Part shown: positions 18,800 through 29,111 of the stretch, one piece after another
Numbering within the stretch: position 1 is the stretch's first letter
How the letters are laid out: each line of letters opens with the position of its first letter
Origin: Phycisphaerae bacterium
Lineage (GTDB): Bacteria; Planctomycetota; Phycisphaerae; SM23-33
Assembly: GCA_009783465.1 (NCBI GenBank)
Contig: WRDM01000010.1
Coordinates: 1-64,000, forward strand
DNA: 64,000 nucleotides
Direction of reading: 5' to 3'
The notes under the pieces: model-generated
The model's input: only the letters and a program-made list of their open reading frames with translations
The model's database searches: none
Told to the model about the DNA's origin: nothing
Program-made: the position numbers and the translations under genes

Positions 18800-19555
18800 A
18801 TGCCAGAAAAACTTCAAAAACCCACGGAAAAAGCCATGGAAAAATCGAACGGAAAATCCGCCGAAAAAACGGCGACCCTTGCCGAGGCCGTGACGACCCG
18901 GCGGGCCATGTTCATGCTCCTGCCCCTGTTGGTGCTGGTGGGCGGGGCCAGTTTTGTCGTGAGTTTTTTCCTGTTCCGTCCCGACCCGGTTGGGCCGGTC
19001 GCGTCGCCGACTGTCCCTATGCCGGTCAGCCGTCTGGGCGACCTGCCCGCCGACCGCGACGCGTACCAGGAAAAAATCGCCGACGTCGAAGTGAATTTCG
19101 ACGAACTCGCGCGCGAGCAAAACGCCCGCAAGGCTAGCCTGGATCAGAAGGAACTCCAACTGCGACTCCAGGAAAGTCGCCTCGCGGAAGAGGCCGCCCG
19201 ACTCAAACAGGAAATCGCCGCCCTCGAAAGCGTGCAGATGCAGACGCTCGAGGCCCTTCGCAAAGTCAACGAAGCCAAAATCGCCCTCGACCAGAACCGC
19301 GTCGTGATCGCCCGCGAGGAACGGACCAACCTGAAACACCTCGTGGCCAAGTATAACGCCATGACCACGTCACAGGCGGGCGAAATTTTCCATCGCATGT
19401 GTTCTAACGGCAGCGAGGACGTGGTGGTTCGCATCCTCTACACGATGAACGAACGCTCCGCCGCCAAAATTCTCGCCGACATGCCCGATAAATCCACCAG
19501 CGCCCGCCTGACCGAACTGCTCTTGCGAGTCCGCGACCAGCAAAACGCCACGTAG
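18800..19555 (+). CDS. MotE-like flagellar protein
   Basis: N-terminal TM, coiled coil, C-terminal AKILADMPDKSTSARLTELLLRV (MgtE-N/MotE-like). Confidence 0.65.
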   Translation: MPEKLQKPTEKAMEKSNGKSAEKTATLAEAVTTRRAMFMLLPLLVLVGGASFVVSFFLFRPDPVGPVASPTVPMPVSRLGDLPADRDAYQEKIADVEVNFDELAREQNARKASLDQKELQLRLQESRLAEEAARLKQEIAALESVQMQTLEALRKVNEAKIALDQNRVVIAREERTNLKHLVAKYNAMTTSQAGEIFHRMCSNGSEDVVVRILYTMNERSAAKILADMPDKSTSARLTELLLRVRDQQNAT

Positions 19556-19662
19556 AACATTGTTTTTGCACCCCAAAACCTTGAGCACTTCAGGATTGAG
19601 ACATTATCTTTTTAGCCGCTCTATAAAGATGACAGGTCATTTCTGGATTGCTCTAACCACAT

Positions 19663-21957
19663 TCACGGCTTGGCGGGCCTGCGTTGCTGGAGGAGCCAAT
19701 CATAGATTTCGCGGTTGTTGTACACGTGGCCGATGAAGTGGTCGACGCCGGGCATTTCGGTGTATTTGATGTGCGGAACACCGGTGTCGCCGTCGGCTTT
19801 GCCGGCGGTTTCGCCGTTTGTTTTGCCGTTGGCTTCGCGGAGGCGGTTGATCGGGCCGCGGGTGTATTCGACCGGGACGATGTTGTCGGCGTCGCCGTGG
19901 AAGGCCCAGATGGGCATGTCTTTGAGCCAGACCGCCTGCTCCGGGTCCATGCCGCCGCACAGCGGCACGATGGCGGCGAAGCGGTCAGAATAACTGGCCG
20001 CGGTGTTCCACGTGCCGAATCCGCCCATGCTGATACCCGTCAAATATACGCGGTCCGGGTCCACGCGCATCGTCGCGATCAGTTGGTCCACCAGCGACAT
20101 CACGGCGGCTGGCTGCCACCATTCGTTCTCGGGGCATAGCGGCGAGACCACAATAAATGGCGAATCCTCGCGAATCCACGCCTGGCTGTTCGCCCCTTCA
20201 CGCCACAGCGTTTCCAGCGGGAGATGCCGCCCGCCGGCGCCGTGCAGGTGCACCAGCAGCGGCCAGCGCTTGGCCGTGTCGGTGTCGTAGGTTTTCGGCT
20301 TGATCATAATATATGGATAAACCGGCTTGTCGCTGATGGCCTGTTTGAGTTTGACAACATAGGCGTGGTGGCTGGCGTCGGAGCTTTGCGAAGGCCGAAG
20401 CGGCACCTGGCCGGCGATGACGTCTTCCGGCAGTTCGGACAGTCCGGAGAGCATGGCGGCGAAGAAGCCTTCACTGTCCAGGCTGCCTCGGAGGAACCAC
20501 TTGAACTCCGAACCGAATATGCGAGACGGATCGTCCGTCCACACCTTCGGATTCACGCCAAATCCCTCGGGCATGTTTTCGAAACGAACACGTAAATTGG
20601 TGCCGCCCCAGGTGCCCCAGTTCAATGCATTGCCGTCCGCGACGCGATATAAGGTGAAGAAACGCGTTTTCGTCTCGCCCAGGGCCGTGATCTCCACGAC
20701 CGCGCCGTATCGGCCTGGCTTGTCGGCCTTCTCCACCGGCTTGGCGTCGGCGTCGAAGTAACGCGTTTTGATGGTATAGTTGAACCCGGAAAGAATGTCC
20801 GCCAGCATCGGTTGTTTGAATCCGCATTGCGGCAGATTCTCGCCAGCGAACACCCAGGGGTGGAATGTGAATTCCAGCGCGTTGAACTGTGCGCGGCGGG
20901 ACGCGAGCATGTCGCCCAGCGCCAGCGTTGCCCGGCCGCCGCCGGGAAGAACAACGGTTGCCGATTGGGGCGATTTCCCGCCGGCAAGCGACATCGGCCA
21001 GGTCATCAATCCTTCGGTCCAGCCGCTCTGGACTTGGCCGAATTCAACGTGACCAACGGCCTTGCCGTCGATTTCCACCGTTGCCGTCTTGCCGGCGAAA
21101 CTGCCGTCAGCCACCACGCGCAACGCCGCATCGGCCGGCCTGTACGAATCCGCCGTGACCGTGACGGGCACCATCTCCCGACCGATCGCCGCCAGCACCG
21201 GCGCACTGCCAGCGCCCGCCTCCGCCAGACGAATCCGCTGAAGATCCACCGGCTTGCGAGGCCCGGCGATCTGTGGCGCCAACCGCGTAAACTGTGCCCT
21301 CGACGACCCCATGTCACCGGTCTGTAATTGAACACCCAACTCAAGGCCAACCGCCGGCGTGACTCCCAACGCCGTCCATGGAATCAACAGTTCAATCGCA
21401 TACCCGTCCTCGGTCGTGCGACTGGCGTATTTCGACCCCTCGGGCGGCGCGTCGTCCCATCGGTCACCATAGAGATGAATAGAGATAAACTGTATTCTCG
21501 GCTGATTAAACTCCGCCGTTCGCCCCGGCGCAATCAGGTACTGAATCCGATCGAAATTCCCCGCCGCCTCGCGACCGACGAAAATTTCCACACAGTCGCC
21601 CTCCCAAATCTTCGCCCCCTCCGCCGGTGTGGCGTCGCGAACATCCATATAGATCAATAACCCCTCGTCATTCCATCCCAGCCGACACCGCGCCGCATGA
21701 AACTCCCCAGCCGCCGTGCCGTAATCGGTGTCCACCATCGCGGCCACGCGAAATCCAACATTCCCCCAATCCGCCGCGTCAACCGTTTTTTCCGGAACAC
21801 GGGGAATGTCAAAAATCGTTGTGGCGGCAGCGAGCGGCTTGTCTGCCTCGGCTGAAAATATCGTGGGCGCCGCAGCCGGCTTATCGCCGCAACCGGCGAC
21901 AACAAGGCCCAGGACCAACATCATCAACCAACCAGTACGGATCAATGCGACGTTCAT
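19663..21957 (-). CDS. Lipoprotein with CBM9-like domain and C-terminal PHB-depolymerase/esterase-like alpha/beta hydrolase
   Basis: Lipobox VVAGCG; CBM9-like region; LLVHLHGAGG, TGISMGGFGTWN (GxSxG). Confidence 0.75.
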   Translation of the reverse strand: MNVALIRTGWLMMLVLGLVVAGCGDKPAAAPTIFSAEADKPLAAATTIFDIPRVPEKTVDAADWGNVGFRVAAMVDTDYGTAAGEFHAARCRLGWNDEGLLIYMDVRDATPAEGAKIWEGDCVEIFVGREAAGNFDRIQYLIAPGRTAEFNQPRIQFISIHLYGDRWDDAPPEGSKYASRTTEDGYAIELLIPWTALGVTPAVGLELGVQLQTGDMGSSRAQFTRLAPQIAGPRKPVDLQRIRLAEAGAGSAPVLAAIGREMVPVTVTADSYRPADAALRVVADGSFAGKTATVEIDGKAVGHVEFGQVQSGWTEGLMTWPMSLAGGKSPQSATVVLPGGGRATLALGDMLASRRAQFNALEFTFHPWVFAGENLPQCGFKQPMLADILSGFNYTIKTRYFDADAKPVEKADKPGRYGAVVEITALGETKTRFFTLYRVADGNALNWGTWGGTNLRVRFENMPEGFGVNPKVWTDDPSRIFGSEFKWFLRGSLDSEGFFAAMLSGLSELPEDVIAGQVPLRPSQSSDASHHAYVVKLKQAISDKPVYPYIMIKPKTYDTDTAKRWPLLVHLHGAGGRHLPLETLWREGANSQAWIREDSPFIVVSPLCPENEWWQPAAVMSLVDQLIATMRVDPDRVYLTGISMGGFGTWNTAASYSDRFAAIVPLCGGMDPEQAVWLKDMPIWAFHGDADNIVPVEYTRGPINRLREANGKTNGETAGKADGDTGVPHIKYTEMPGVDHFIGHVYNNREIYDWLLQQRRPAKP

Positions 21958-22030
21958 TCTATACCCTTTCGTCTGTCTATTTTTTATATGGCAGTCGTTG
22001 CCGTGCTCGTTATTTTCTATACTTCGAGTA

Positions 22031-22486
22031 TCAAGCCGTCCGCTCAGTAAAATTGATTCTGTACGTTACCCCGGTGCCTTCGCCCATGTAAAACGCGTCG
22101 GCCAGGCGGATGCGAAGCAAGCACGTATTGGGATCGTTTTCGTTCACATCCCCGTTCGTGTACCAGCTGGCAAAAACCTTGCGAAGTTTTTCCATCATCG
22201 CTCCGTTTTCCGCGGCGAGGACATGTCCCATATTTTCGCCGACGCCGTGAGCGTTCAGGTAATTCCCCCACAACTGTCCGCATGTGATCGCGACACGGCT
22301 ATTCGTTCCGATCTGCTTCATTTTGTTCGAGAGCGCGTTGGTTACAACATAGAACGCCCCATCCTCATAATACGAATTCACGACGCGTATACAGATGCGG
22401 TCGCCGTCCGTCGTCGCAAGCGAAAGAAACGTATCCTGCCCAAACCGCTGGGCAAGCGTCTGAAGTGCTTCATCGTACGTGCTCAT
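22031..22486 (-). CDS. Pyridoxamine 5'-phosphate oxidase family protein
   Basis: TFLSLATTDGDRICIRVVNSYYEDGAFYVVTN. Confidence 0.75.
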   Translation of the reverse strand: MSTYDEALQTLAQRFGQDTFLSLATTDGDRICIRVVNSYYEDGAFYVVTNALSNKMKQIGTNSRVAITCGQLWGNYLNAHGVGENMGHVLAAENGAMMEKLRKVFASWYTNGDVNENDPNTCLLRIRLADAFYMGEGTGVTYRINFTERTA

Positions 22487-22802
22487 TGTGTTTTCCTTTC
22501 GTACCGTAGTTCACTTCGCACCACGGCGGTGCGACACGCTATTTTCTATAGAATCCGTTTGCCAGAGTCCCTGGAGTATCTCCACAACCTTGTTCAGCCG
22601 GTTGGCGCGGTCGCGGAGGACGGCGGCAACAGGGCGCACGCAGTCAGGCCAACAGCCCGTTTGTTCTTCATGGGTTTCCCCGATCGAATTGCACAAATAC
22701 AACTAACAGAATGCGTACTTTCTGTACAATAGTCCATTCGTGGAGAAAACGAAAGCGAAAAAGCCAGCTTGCGAGAAAATTTTTCCGAGTTGTTTTGGTA
22801 AG

Positions 22803-22880
22803 TTTTTCGCCGCGAATCCCGCGGATATCACGAAATCGGTAAACCCATTCGCGACATCCGCGACATTCGCGGCGAAAAAT
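22803..22880. repeat. Inverted repeat with 9-nt periodic arms (CGCGACATT units)
   Basis: tttttcgccgcgaatcccgcggatatcacg ... tcgcgacatccgcgacattcgcggcgaaaaa. Confidence 0.85.
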
Positions 22881-22950
22881 TCTACGGCAGGATTTATTGG
22901 AACCGCTCCAGATGCTTACCGTCGGGTGCGGTTTGTTGCCTGCGTATCGG

Positions 22951-24312
22951 TTACACTTCCCGCAGCCGCAGGCCGTATTCGCCGAGGCGTTGGACGATTT
23001 CGGTCAGGCTGGTTTGGCCGAAGTTTTTGCACGCGAGGAGTTCGGCCTCGGTGCGATGGGCCAGGTCGCCGAGGGTGGCGATTTTGAGGCTTTCCAGCGC
23101 CTTGCGGGCGCGGATGGAAAATTCCACCTGTGCCAGCGGAATGGACTTTACGCCTTCGTTGGACGGTTTGGCCGGCGCGGCGGGGAACGGGTCGGGCGTC
23201 GACGAGAACAACGACATGATCCCGGCCGCTTCCTCGGCCAATTGGCCCAGCCGCAATCCCTTGGCCGTGAGCATGTCCTTGATTTCTTTCAGCGACGTCT
23301 CGCCGAAATTCTTGTAGGCCAGCAGGTCGGCCTCGCTGGTGCGGACCAGGTCGCCCAGCGAGCGGACGTTCATTTTCTTGAGGCAGTTGCGTGCCCGCAC
23401 CGACAGTTCGAAATCCGTCACCGGGATGTCGAGCACGGCGTTGCGTTTGGCGGTCCGCTTGGCCATGTCCTCATCGTAGTACATGGTGCGGGAGGCTTCG
23501 ACGTCCTTGAGGAACAGCCTGGCCCGCGCGTGGCCGGGATTGGCGGCCAGGATGCGGCGGAGATAGCCCGAGGCGGCTTCGTATCGGGCGGAGTCTTCCA
23601 TGAGAATGGCCAGGTTCATCAGCGCGCTGAGGTACACCGGCGGATGGGTGATGCAGGTTTTGTACAGTTCGATGGCCCGCTCTTCCTCACCGTGGAGGTC
23701 CAGGTAGTAGGCCAGGCGGAACGCGACTTCGCAGTTGTTGGGGTCGTTCGCCAGGGCGGCCTGGTAGGTGGCCATGGCCTGCTCGGTCTTGCCCGCGAGT
23801 TCGTCGACGAGTCCGCGAAGATACGCGTATCGTCCGCCCAGGGTGGCGGTGCTGAGTTGTTTGAGCGTCTTGGCCGCCCCGTCGGTGTCGCCGGCCAGGG
23901 CTTTGACTTCGACCAGTTGGGAATCGACGGCCACGCTGTCGAAGCCTTTGTCGCGGGCGCGTTCGAATTCCTCGGCGGCCCTGGCGAACTGTCGGAGTTG
24001 TTTGTAGCACAAGGCCTGGTAGAAGCGGCGGTCTTTGTTGTCGGTGGCGGCGGCGAGCGATTCGGTCGCCTCGCGGAACCGGCAGAGCAGATAACGCAAC
24101 ATGCCGATTTTCAGGGCGGCGGCGCCTTTGGCGTCGGGATGACGCGACTCGGTTTCCTGTAGCAACACTCGCAGCCGACGAACGGCATCGCCGCCAGCGG
24201 CCTGCGACATCAGCGACTTGACATCCTCCGCCGACCACGATTCCTTGGCGGCCAATTCTTCAAACCCCAGCCCAACGGACTGTTCCATAGCGATAGACTC
24301 CTTGCGCCCCAC
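22951..24312 (-). CDS. TPR protein with two RNA polymerase alpha C-terminal-like (alpha-CTD) domains
   Basis: FELSVRARNCLKKMNVRSLGDLVRTSEADLLAYKNFGETSLKEIKDML and VEFSIRARKALESLKIATLGDLAHRTEAELLACKNFGQTSLTEI. Confidence 0.88.
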   Translation of the reverse strand: MGRKESIAMEQSVGLGFEELAAKESWSAEDVKSLMSQAAGGDAVRRLRVLLQETESRHPDAKGAAALKIGMLRYLLCRFREATESLAAATDNKDRRFYQALCYKQLRQFARAAEEFERARDKGFDSVAVDSQLVEVKALAGDTDGAAKTLKQLSTATLGGRYAYLRGLVDELAGKTEQAMATYQAALANDPNNCEVAFRLAYYLDLHGEEERAIELYKTCITHPPVYLSALMNLAILMEDSARYEAASGYLRRILAANPGHARARLFLKDVEASRTMYYDEDMAKRTAKRNAVLDIPVTDFELSVRARNCLKKMNVRSLGDLVRTSEADLLAYKNFGETSLKEIKDMLTAKGLRLGQLAEEAAGIMSLFSSTPDPFPAAPAKPSNEGVKSIPLAQVEFSIRARKALESLKIATLGDLAHRTEAELLACKNFGQTSLTEIVQRLGEYGLRLREV

Positions 24313-24417
24313 CGGCTAGGCGAGACGAAAGCGACATTATACCCACCGGACGGCGTACTGCAACTCTTTCGATCATCACTGGCGTTGTATCGGTTCTGTG
24401 GGTAGTCTTTACGGATC

Positions 24418-25128
24418 ATGAAACACCTTCTAACGGCATTGGCGGCGTTGGTATGTGCGGTGGTGTTGGCGTCGTGGGCGATGGCGGCGGAGGCGGCCCA
24501 ATCGCAGCCGGTTGATGTGGAAACGTCGCCAGTCCAGACTCAGCCGGCGGAGGAGGACGCGGCGGAGGAGGACGATCCCTTGCCGCCGGCGTATGCGTTT
24601 TTCGCGCGGGAGTTGGAGATGTCCGCCAGGCAGGTGGGGCAATTGCGGCTGGCGATTCGTCAGTCGGTGGAGGCGCTTACCGCGTGGGAGAAGGAAAACG
24701 TCGACACGGTCAAGGGCATGCAGCACGAGTTGGTGGAGGCCCATCGGGCCGGCGACCGGGAGACCGCCGCGGCGCTTCAGAAGCGGCTGGCTGTGTTGCA
24801 GAAGGAACGCCGCGACATTCTCACCGCCCACGAACGGACGTTCCAGGCCATTTTGTCGCCCAAACAAAAACAGCAATACGCCGTGCTCCAGGTGACGGCG
24901 GACGCGTTGGAATCGTATCGCGAGCTGAAACTCAACGACCGCCAGATCGACGTGATCAAAACGCTCGCGGGCAAGGCGCACGAGCAGATCGAAAAAGCCG
25001 GCGACGACAAAGCCGCCATCGAGGCTGCCCACGAGCAACTTCACAAGGAAATCGAAACCCGCGTGCTGACGCCGGAACAATTGCAGGCGCTTAAAGCCAA
25101 GCCCGCCACGCAGCCGGTGAAAAAATAA
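24418..25128 (+). CDS. Secreted helical protein, Spy/LTXXQ-like
   Basis: Signal peptide; repeated helical ...LSPKQKQQYAVLQ.../ RVLTPEQLQALK. Confidence 0.45.
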   Translation: MKHLLTALAALVCAVVLASWAMAAEAAQSQPVDVETSPVQTQPAEEDAAEEDDPLPPAYAFFARELEMSARQVGQLRLAIRQSVEALTAWEKENVDTVKGMQHELVEAHRAGDRETAAALQKRLAVLQKERRDILTAHERTFQAILSPKQKQQYAVLQVTADALESYRELKLNDRQIDVIKTLAGKAHEQIEKAGDDKAAIEAAHEQLHKEIETRVLTPEQLQALKAKPATQPVKK

Positions 25129-25266
25129 CGCTGGCCCGGCCGAAAATTTGCTGTGTCGCTTGATTTTTGCAGGGTTGCAACCGATAATTTCTATGTGGCC
25201 TGGAGACGGGTCACTAGGGTCGTCAGATGACCGGCTCGGCCTGGAACACGTTTCCTTGCGCGGCCA

Positions 25267-25750
25267 TTAGCTCTGACGGCCCTGTTTGTTGACATGCAGG
25301 CTGTGGTGATAGTAGAGCCTCATGTCACCGACCCTGCCAATTTTGCGATTGCTTCTGTTCTCTACTTTGACGATCAACTCTGCAATGTACAACGTTTCGC
25401 GTATCTGCACGGTAATCTCGTATCGTTCGACGGCTACAAGATTTTGTTCCGGGCGCCTCCCTTCCTTCGGGGGGGGTTGGCGGTTCCGAATGGATGAATT
25501 GGGATCGTTCGATCATGTCGGGAAGAACGGCCAGCAGACGCACGGCATCGGGGTTGTACGACGTGGCGATGGTGTGGTCGATTCCGTTTCCGGTAATTTC
25601 AATCGACCGCCCCGTGTCTTTATTGACAAACGTTTTCCCTTGAAACTGGTTTCTTGCCCATTTTTTCGCGGCCTTGTACAACTGTTTCGGCGGAATGCCT
25701 TTGTCGAACGGAATCTCGTTCACGCGTATAACGTCTTTGTTGCTCGTCAT
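25267..25750 (-). pseudogene. Barnase/EndoU/ColicinE5-D/RelE-like nuclease domain protein, frameshifted at a G8/C8 tract
   Basis: Frame 1 MTSNKDVIRVNEIPFDKGIPPKQLYKAAKKWARNQFQGKTFVNKDTGRSIEIT; after removal of one C: RRPEQNLVAVERYEITVQIRETLYIAELIVKVENRSNRKIGRVGDMRLYYHHSLHV. Confidence 0.6.
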
Positions 25751-25945
25751 CGGTATTCTCCATACCTGCCAAATCAGCCACGCGTGTATTGTGGCACCGA
25801 GTTGTCAAGAACAACTACAGGAAAATTCGGAGCGGCGCACCCGCATCAACCGGCGTCCGGTATTGGAAAACATGAAAACGACGGGATGATTTTCTTTCGG
25901 ATCATCCCGTCGTTTCCCGTTTTCCCGTTCATCCGTGCCGTTGTT

Positions 25946-27091
25946 TTACATCCGTCGCCGTGGCGGGGGGGCGCTGTCGGTGCGGCCGAAGATCATGCGG
26001 CCTGCCGAGGTTTGCAGCACGCTCGTGACGGTGATGTTCACATCTTTGCCGATGTGGTCGCGGCCTCCCTCGGCGACGATCATGGTGCCGTCTTCGAGGT
26101 AGCCCACGCCCTGGCCGAACTCCTCGCCGGGCTTGATGATTTTCACGGTCATGCTCTCGCCCGGCAGCATGATGGGCTTGAGGGCGTTGGACAGATCGTT
26201 GATGTTGATGACGTCCACGCCGCGAAGCTGGGCGATTTTGTTGAGGTTGTAATCGTTGGTGACGACGCGCCCGTCGAGATGCTTGGCCAGGGCGACCAGC
26301 TTGTTGTCGACGTCGCCGACTTCATCGACGGCGGTGACGTGGGCGTCGAGAATCTGCACGCCGATTTTGTCGATGGACTGGAGGCGGTTGAGGATGTCCA
26401 GCCCGCGTCGGCCTCGATTGCGTTTGAGCTTGTCGTCGCTGTCGGCGATGGCTTGTAATTCGGTGAGGACGAACCGTGGGACGATGAGTTCGCTGTCGAG
26501 GATTTTCGTTTCGGCGATATCGGCGATTCGCCCGTCGATGATGACGGAAGTGTCCAGCAGCAGCGGGCGGGCGCCCTTGGTCTGCTTGCTGAATTCGACG
26601 TAGGGAATCACGAAGCGGAAGTCGTCCTTGGTCTGCAACACGAACGACACGCAGAAGTAGACCGCCGACGCGGCCAGGAACGCTTTGATGAGTCCGACGA
26701 CGGGCATGGCCAACGCGGCCGACGCGACGGTGCTGGCACCGGCGGGTTCCACCCACGCGCTGGCGAGCAGATCGACGATGTTCGACAGCACGTACGCGAC
26801 GATCAGGCCCGCGAGAATGCCGAAAAACAGACCGCTGATGATTTGCAGCCGTTTGTTCTTCCAGAACATGTCCAGCACCACCAGGCCGATGGCGCCAAGC
26901 AGCGGCAGCAGGATCATCAGCGTGACGTAGGTGGCCGACGTCGAGCCGACGGCGGCACTGCTCCCGGCAGGCTTGGCGGCGGATGCAACGGGCCCCGCTT
27001 CCGTCAAAGGAACGCTGGGCGTGGTGGCGTAGGCGTAAGCAAAACCAAGAACTACCAGCACGTAAAACAGCCGCACGATGTACAGAAACAT
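25946..27091 (-). CDS. PIN/TRAM domain membrane protein (YacL-like)
   Basis: [22 protein letters not shown]...TRAM-like [44 protein letters not shown]. Confidence 0.9.
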   Translation of the reverse strand: MFLYIVRLFYVLVVLGFAYAYATTPSVPLTEAGPVASAAKPAGSSAAVGSTSATYVTLMILLPLLGAIGLVVLDMFWKNKRLQIISGLFFGILAGLIVAYVLSNIVDLLASAWVEPAGASTVASAALAMPVVGLIKAFLAASAVYFCVSFVLQTKDDFRFVIPYVEFSKQTKGARPLLLDTSVIIDGRIADIAETKILDSELIVPRFVLTELQAIADSDDKLKRNRGRRGLDILNRLQSIDKIGVQILDAHVTAVDEVGDVDNKLVALAKHLDGRVVTNDYNLNKIAQLRGVDVININDLSNALKPIMLPGESMTVKIIKPGEEFGQGVGYLEDGTMIVAEGGRDHIGKDVNITVTSVLQTSAGRMIFGRTDSAPPPRRRM

Positions 27092-27213
27092 GCTGACCTC
27101 AATGGATGAAAAATCGTATGAATCCGCCGGGAGTATAGCGTGCCAAAAGCAAAAAGGAAGCGCCTATTTGTGCGAAATTGACTATTTTTGCAAAAATTCC
27201 CAGTTTCGCGACT

Positions 27214-27936
27214 TTACGGAACCGGATAAAAGTACCGGACCCACTCCGCATACGTGTCCTGAGCTGACAGGCAGGTGTCCAGCAGATAGCCGCGAACGGT
27301 GGCGAATTCCTTCAGCCCGCGGTAGTAGAACTGCTTGCGGTCGTCGTCGATGATGAACGGCGTCATGCCGTGTTTCAAACACTCGCGGAACAGAATCAGC
27401 CGGCCCACCCGCCCGTTGCCGTCCTGGAACGGGTGAATTGTCTCGAAGCGGTAGTGATAGTCGACGACCTCCTCGAACGAAACCTCCGGCAGCGAGTGGT
27501 ACCAATGGTTCAGTTCGTCGATGGCGGCGGCCACGTGTTGCGGCAGGGTGGTGGGCATGCCGCCGACTTCGTTAGGCAGTGTTTTCCAGCTGCCGATGGC
27601 GAACCAGCCCTTCGTCGCGTCGGACGTGCCGGTCTTCAGAATACGGTGAAATTCCTTGATGATGTCGCTGGACAAAGGCAAAACAATCGTGTCGAGCAGG
27701 GTATCGAACGCGACAAAGTGATTGGCTGTTTCGATGATGTCGTCGACCGGCACAGCCTCCTGATCCTTGAACCCGATCGTGCGTGTTTCGAAAATGTAGC
27801 GGGTTTGCTCCTCGGTGAGCTTGCTGCCCTCGATGCGGTTGGAGTTGTAGGCGAGATTCACCTGCGTTTTATGGTACAGGCCTCCCGTGCGCCTCGCCTG
27901 CTTCTCGTCCCGGAGATGGGCCAGTACGGTGTTCAT
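27214..27936 (-). CDS. Fic family protein
   Basis: HPFQDGNGRVGR catalytic motif; SNRIEG N-terminal inhibitory-helix-like motif. Confidence 0.92.
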   Translation of the reverse strand: MNTVLAHLRDEKQARRTGGLYHKTQVNLAYNSNRIEGSKLTEEQTRYIFETRTIGFKDQEAVPVDDIIETANHFVAFDTLLDTIVLPLSSDIIKEFHRILKTGTSDATKGWFAIGSWKTLPNEVGGMPTTLPQHVAAAIDELNHWYHSLPEVSFEEVVDYHYRFETIHPFQDGNGRVGRLILFRECLKHGMTPFIIDDDRKQFYYRGLKEFATVRGYLLDTCLSAQDTYAEWVRYFYPVP

Positions 27937-27971
27937 AGGTGTGCAGCATTATATGGGGCGTCTCTATCGTT

Positions 27972-28009
27972 TACCACAGAGACACAGCCCGCGCTGTGTC
28001 CCTGGGGTA
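27972..28009. repeat. Family C hairpin (CCACAGAGACACAG)
   Basis: taccacagagacacagcccgcgctgtgtccctggggta. Confidence 0.8.
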
Positions 28010-28040
28010 ATCAACAGAGGCGCCCATGCGATTCGGCGTT

Positions 28041-28262
28041 TTACAACGACTTTTTCGACTCGGTTTTCTCGGGGTCGATGACGATTTTGTCTTCGAGAAT
28101 TTCCTGGATCGCCACTTCCATGTCGGTCATGCCGCGGCGGCGCTCGACGAGCGGGCGGCTGCCCTGCATCAGTTCGATCATGCGTTTCTGAATCAGCACG
28201 GTCAGCTTGAACCGCCCGCCGCACTTGTTGATGATCTCTTCGCTACGCAATGCTTCAATCAT
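28041..28262 (-). CDS. rpoZ: DNA-directed RNA polymerase omega subunit
   Basis: RFKLTVLIQKRMIELMQGSRPLVE; adjacent to gmk. Confidence 0.8.
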   Translation of the reverse strand: MIEALRSEEIINKCGGRFKLTVLIQKRMIELMQGSRPLVERRRGMTDMEVAIQEILEDKIVIDPEKTESKKSL

Positions 28263-28276
28263 TCGAAACTCCTTAC

Positions 28277-28326
28277 ATCGTTAACAGATTAACGGGTTGA
28301 CTAGTTAACTAGTTAACTAGTTAACC
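28277..28326. repeat. Family T: tandem octamer-type TTAACTAG repeat between gmk and rpoZ
   Basis: cgttaacagattaacgggttgactagttaactagttaactagttaacc; includes gmk stop codon. Confidence 0.85.
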
Positions 28327-28884
28327 AATAACGAGCCGACACACTTCCTCGACGGCCCGTTCCAGGTCGTCGTTTACCACTTCGATTTTGTACACGCCGC
28401 TGTCGCGCGCGATGGCCAATTCCCGTGTGGCCTTGCCCAGGCGGCGGGCGAGCTGGTCGGCGGTTTCGGTGCCTCGGCCGACGAGGCGGCGTTCCAGCTC
28501 CGCTTCGCTCGGCGGCACGATGAGGATGAACGTCGCGTCGGGCATCTTTGCCGCCACCTGGAGGCCGCCCTGCACGTCGATTTCCAGGATCATCGTCCGC
28601 CCGGCTTCGAGCGCCTGCCGCACGGGGGCCGCCGGCGTGCCGTAGCATTGGCCGAACACGTCGGCGTATTCGAGAAATCCATCCGCCGCCACCAGCGCGT
28701 CGAACGCGGGCCGGTCGATAAAACGGTACGCTTGCCCGTCCACCTCGCCGGGCCGCGGCGGCCTCGTCGTCGCCGACACGCTCAACGCCACGCCCGTCCG
28801 CGCCACGGCCTGACGGGTGATGGTACTTTTACCAACGCCCGCCGGGCCGGATATCACTACCAGTTTGCCTTGACGTTTTTCCAT
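28321..28884 (-). CDS. gmk: Guanylate kinase
   Basis: LVVISGPAGVGKSTITRQAV, SATTRPPRPGEVDGQAYRF. Confidence 0.93.
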   Translation of the reverse strand: MEKRQGKLVVISGPAGVGKSTITRQAVARTGVALSVSATTRPPRPGEVDGQAYRFIDRPAFDALVAADGFLEYADVFGQCYGTPAAPVRQALEAGRTMILEIDVQGGLQVAAKMPDATFILIVPPSEAELERRLVGRGTETADQLARRLGKATRELAIARDSGVYKIEVVNDDLERAVEEVCRLVIG

Positions 28885-28892
28885 GCGTCTTT

Positions 28893-29101
28893 TTTACCAC
28901 AGAGGCACAGAGATCACAGAGGGTTTTGGCCGTACGGCACATACCGGCTGGCTTACGGCGACCCGCACGGCTTCGCTGATCCTCAGATCACTCGTACATT
29001 ACGGCCTTCCCTTCATTTCACAACCACAGAAACCGCACCTTCAGGCTGGACGTTCCAATTACTCTCGCCTCCGTATTCTCTGTGTCTCTGTGGTAAAAAA
29101 A
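28893..29101. repeat. Family C inverted repeat (CCACAGAGnCACAGAG arms)
   Basis: tttttaccacagaggcacagagatcacagagg ... tattctctgtgtctctgtggtaaaaa. Confidence 0.85.
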
Positions 29102-29111
29102 ATCTCACCGC

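Noticed and set aside
22897-24162. 421-aa plus-strand ORF
   Set aside because: Antisense shadow of the TPR/alpha-CTD gene.
25130-25320. Possible ncRNA or tRNA in the gap before the nuclease-like gene
   Set aside because: No cloverleaf or strong conserved structure seen by eye; needs tRNAscan-SE/Rfam.
28277-28326. TTAACTAG array as a simple microsatellite
   Set aside because: Not excluded for this copy alone, but the related 31.7 kb and 55.7 kb copies have reverse-complement arms, so it was grouped with family T.
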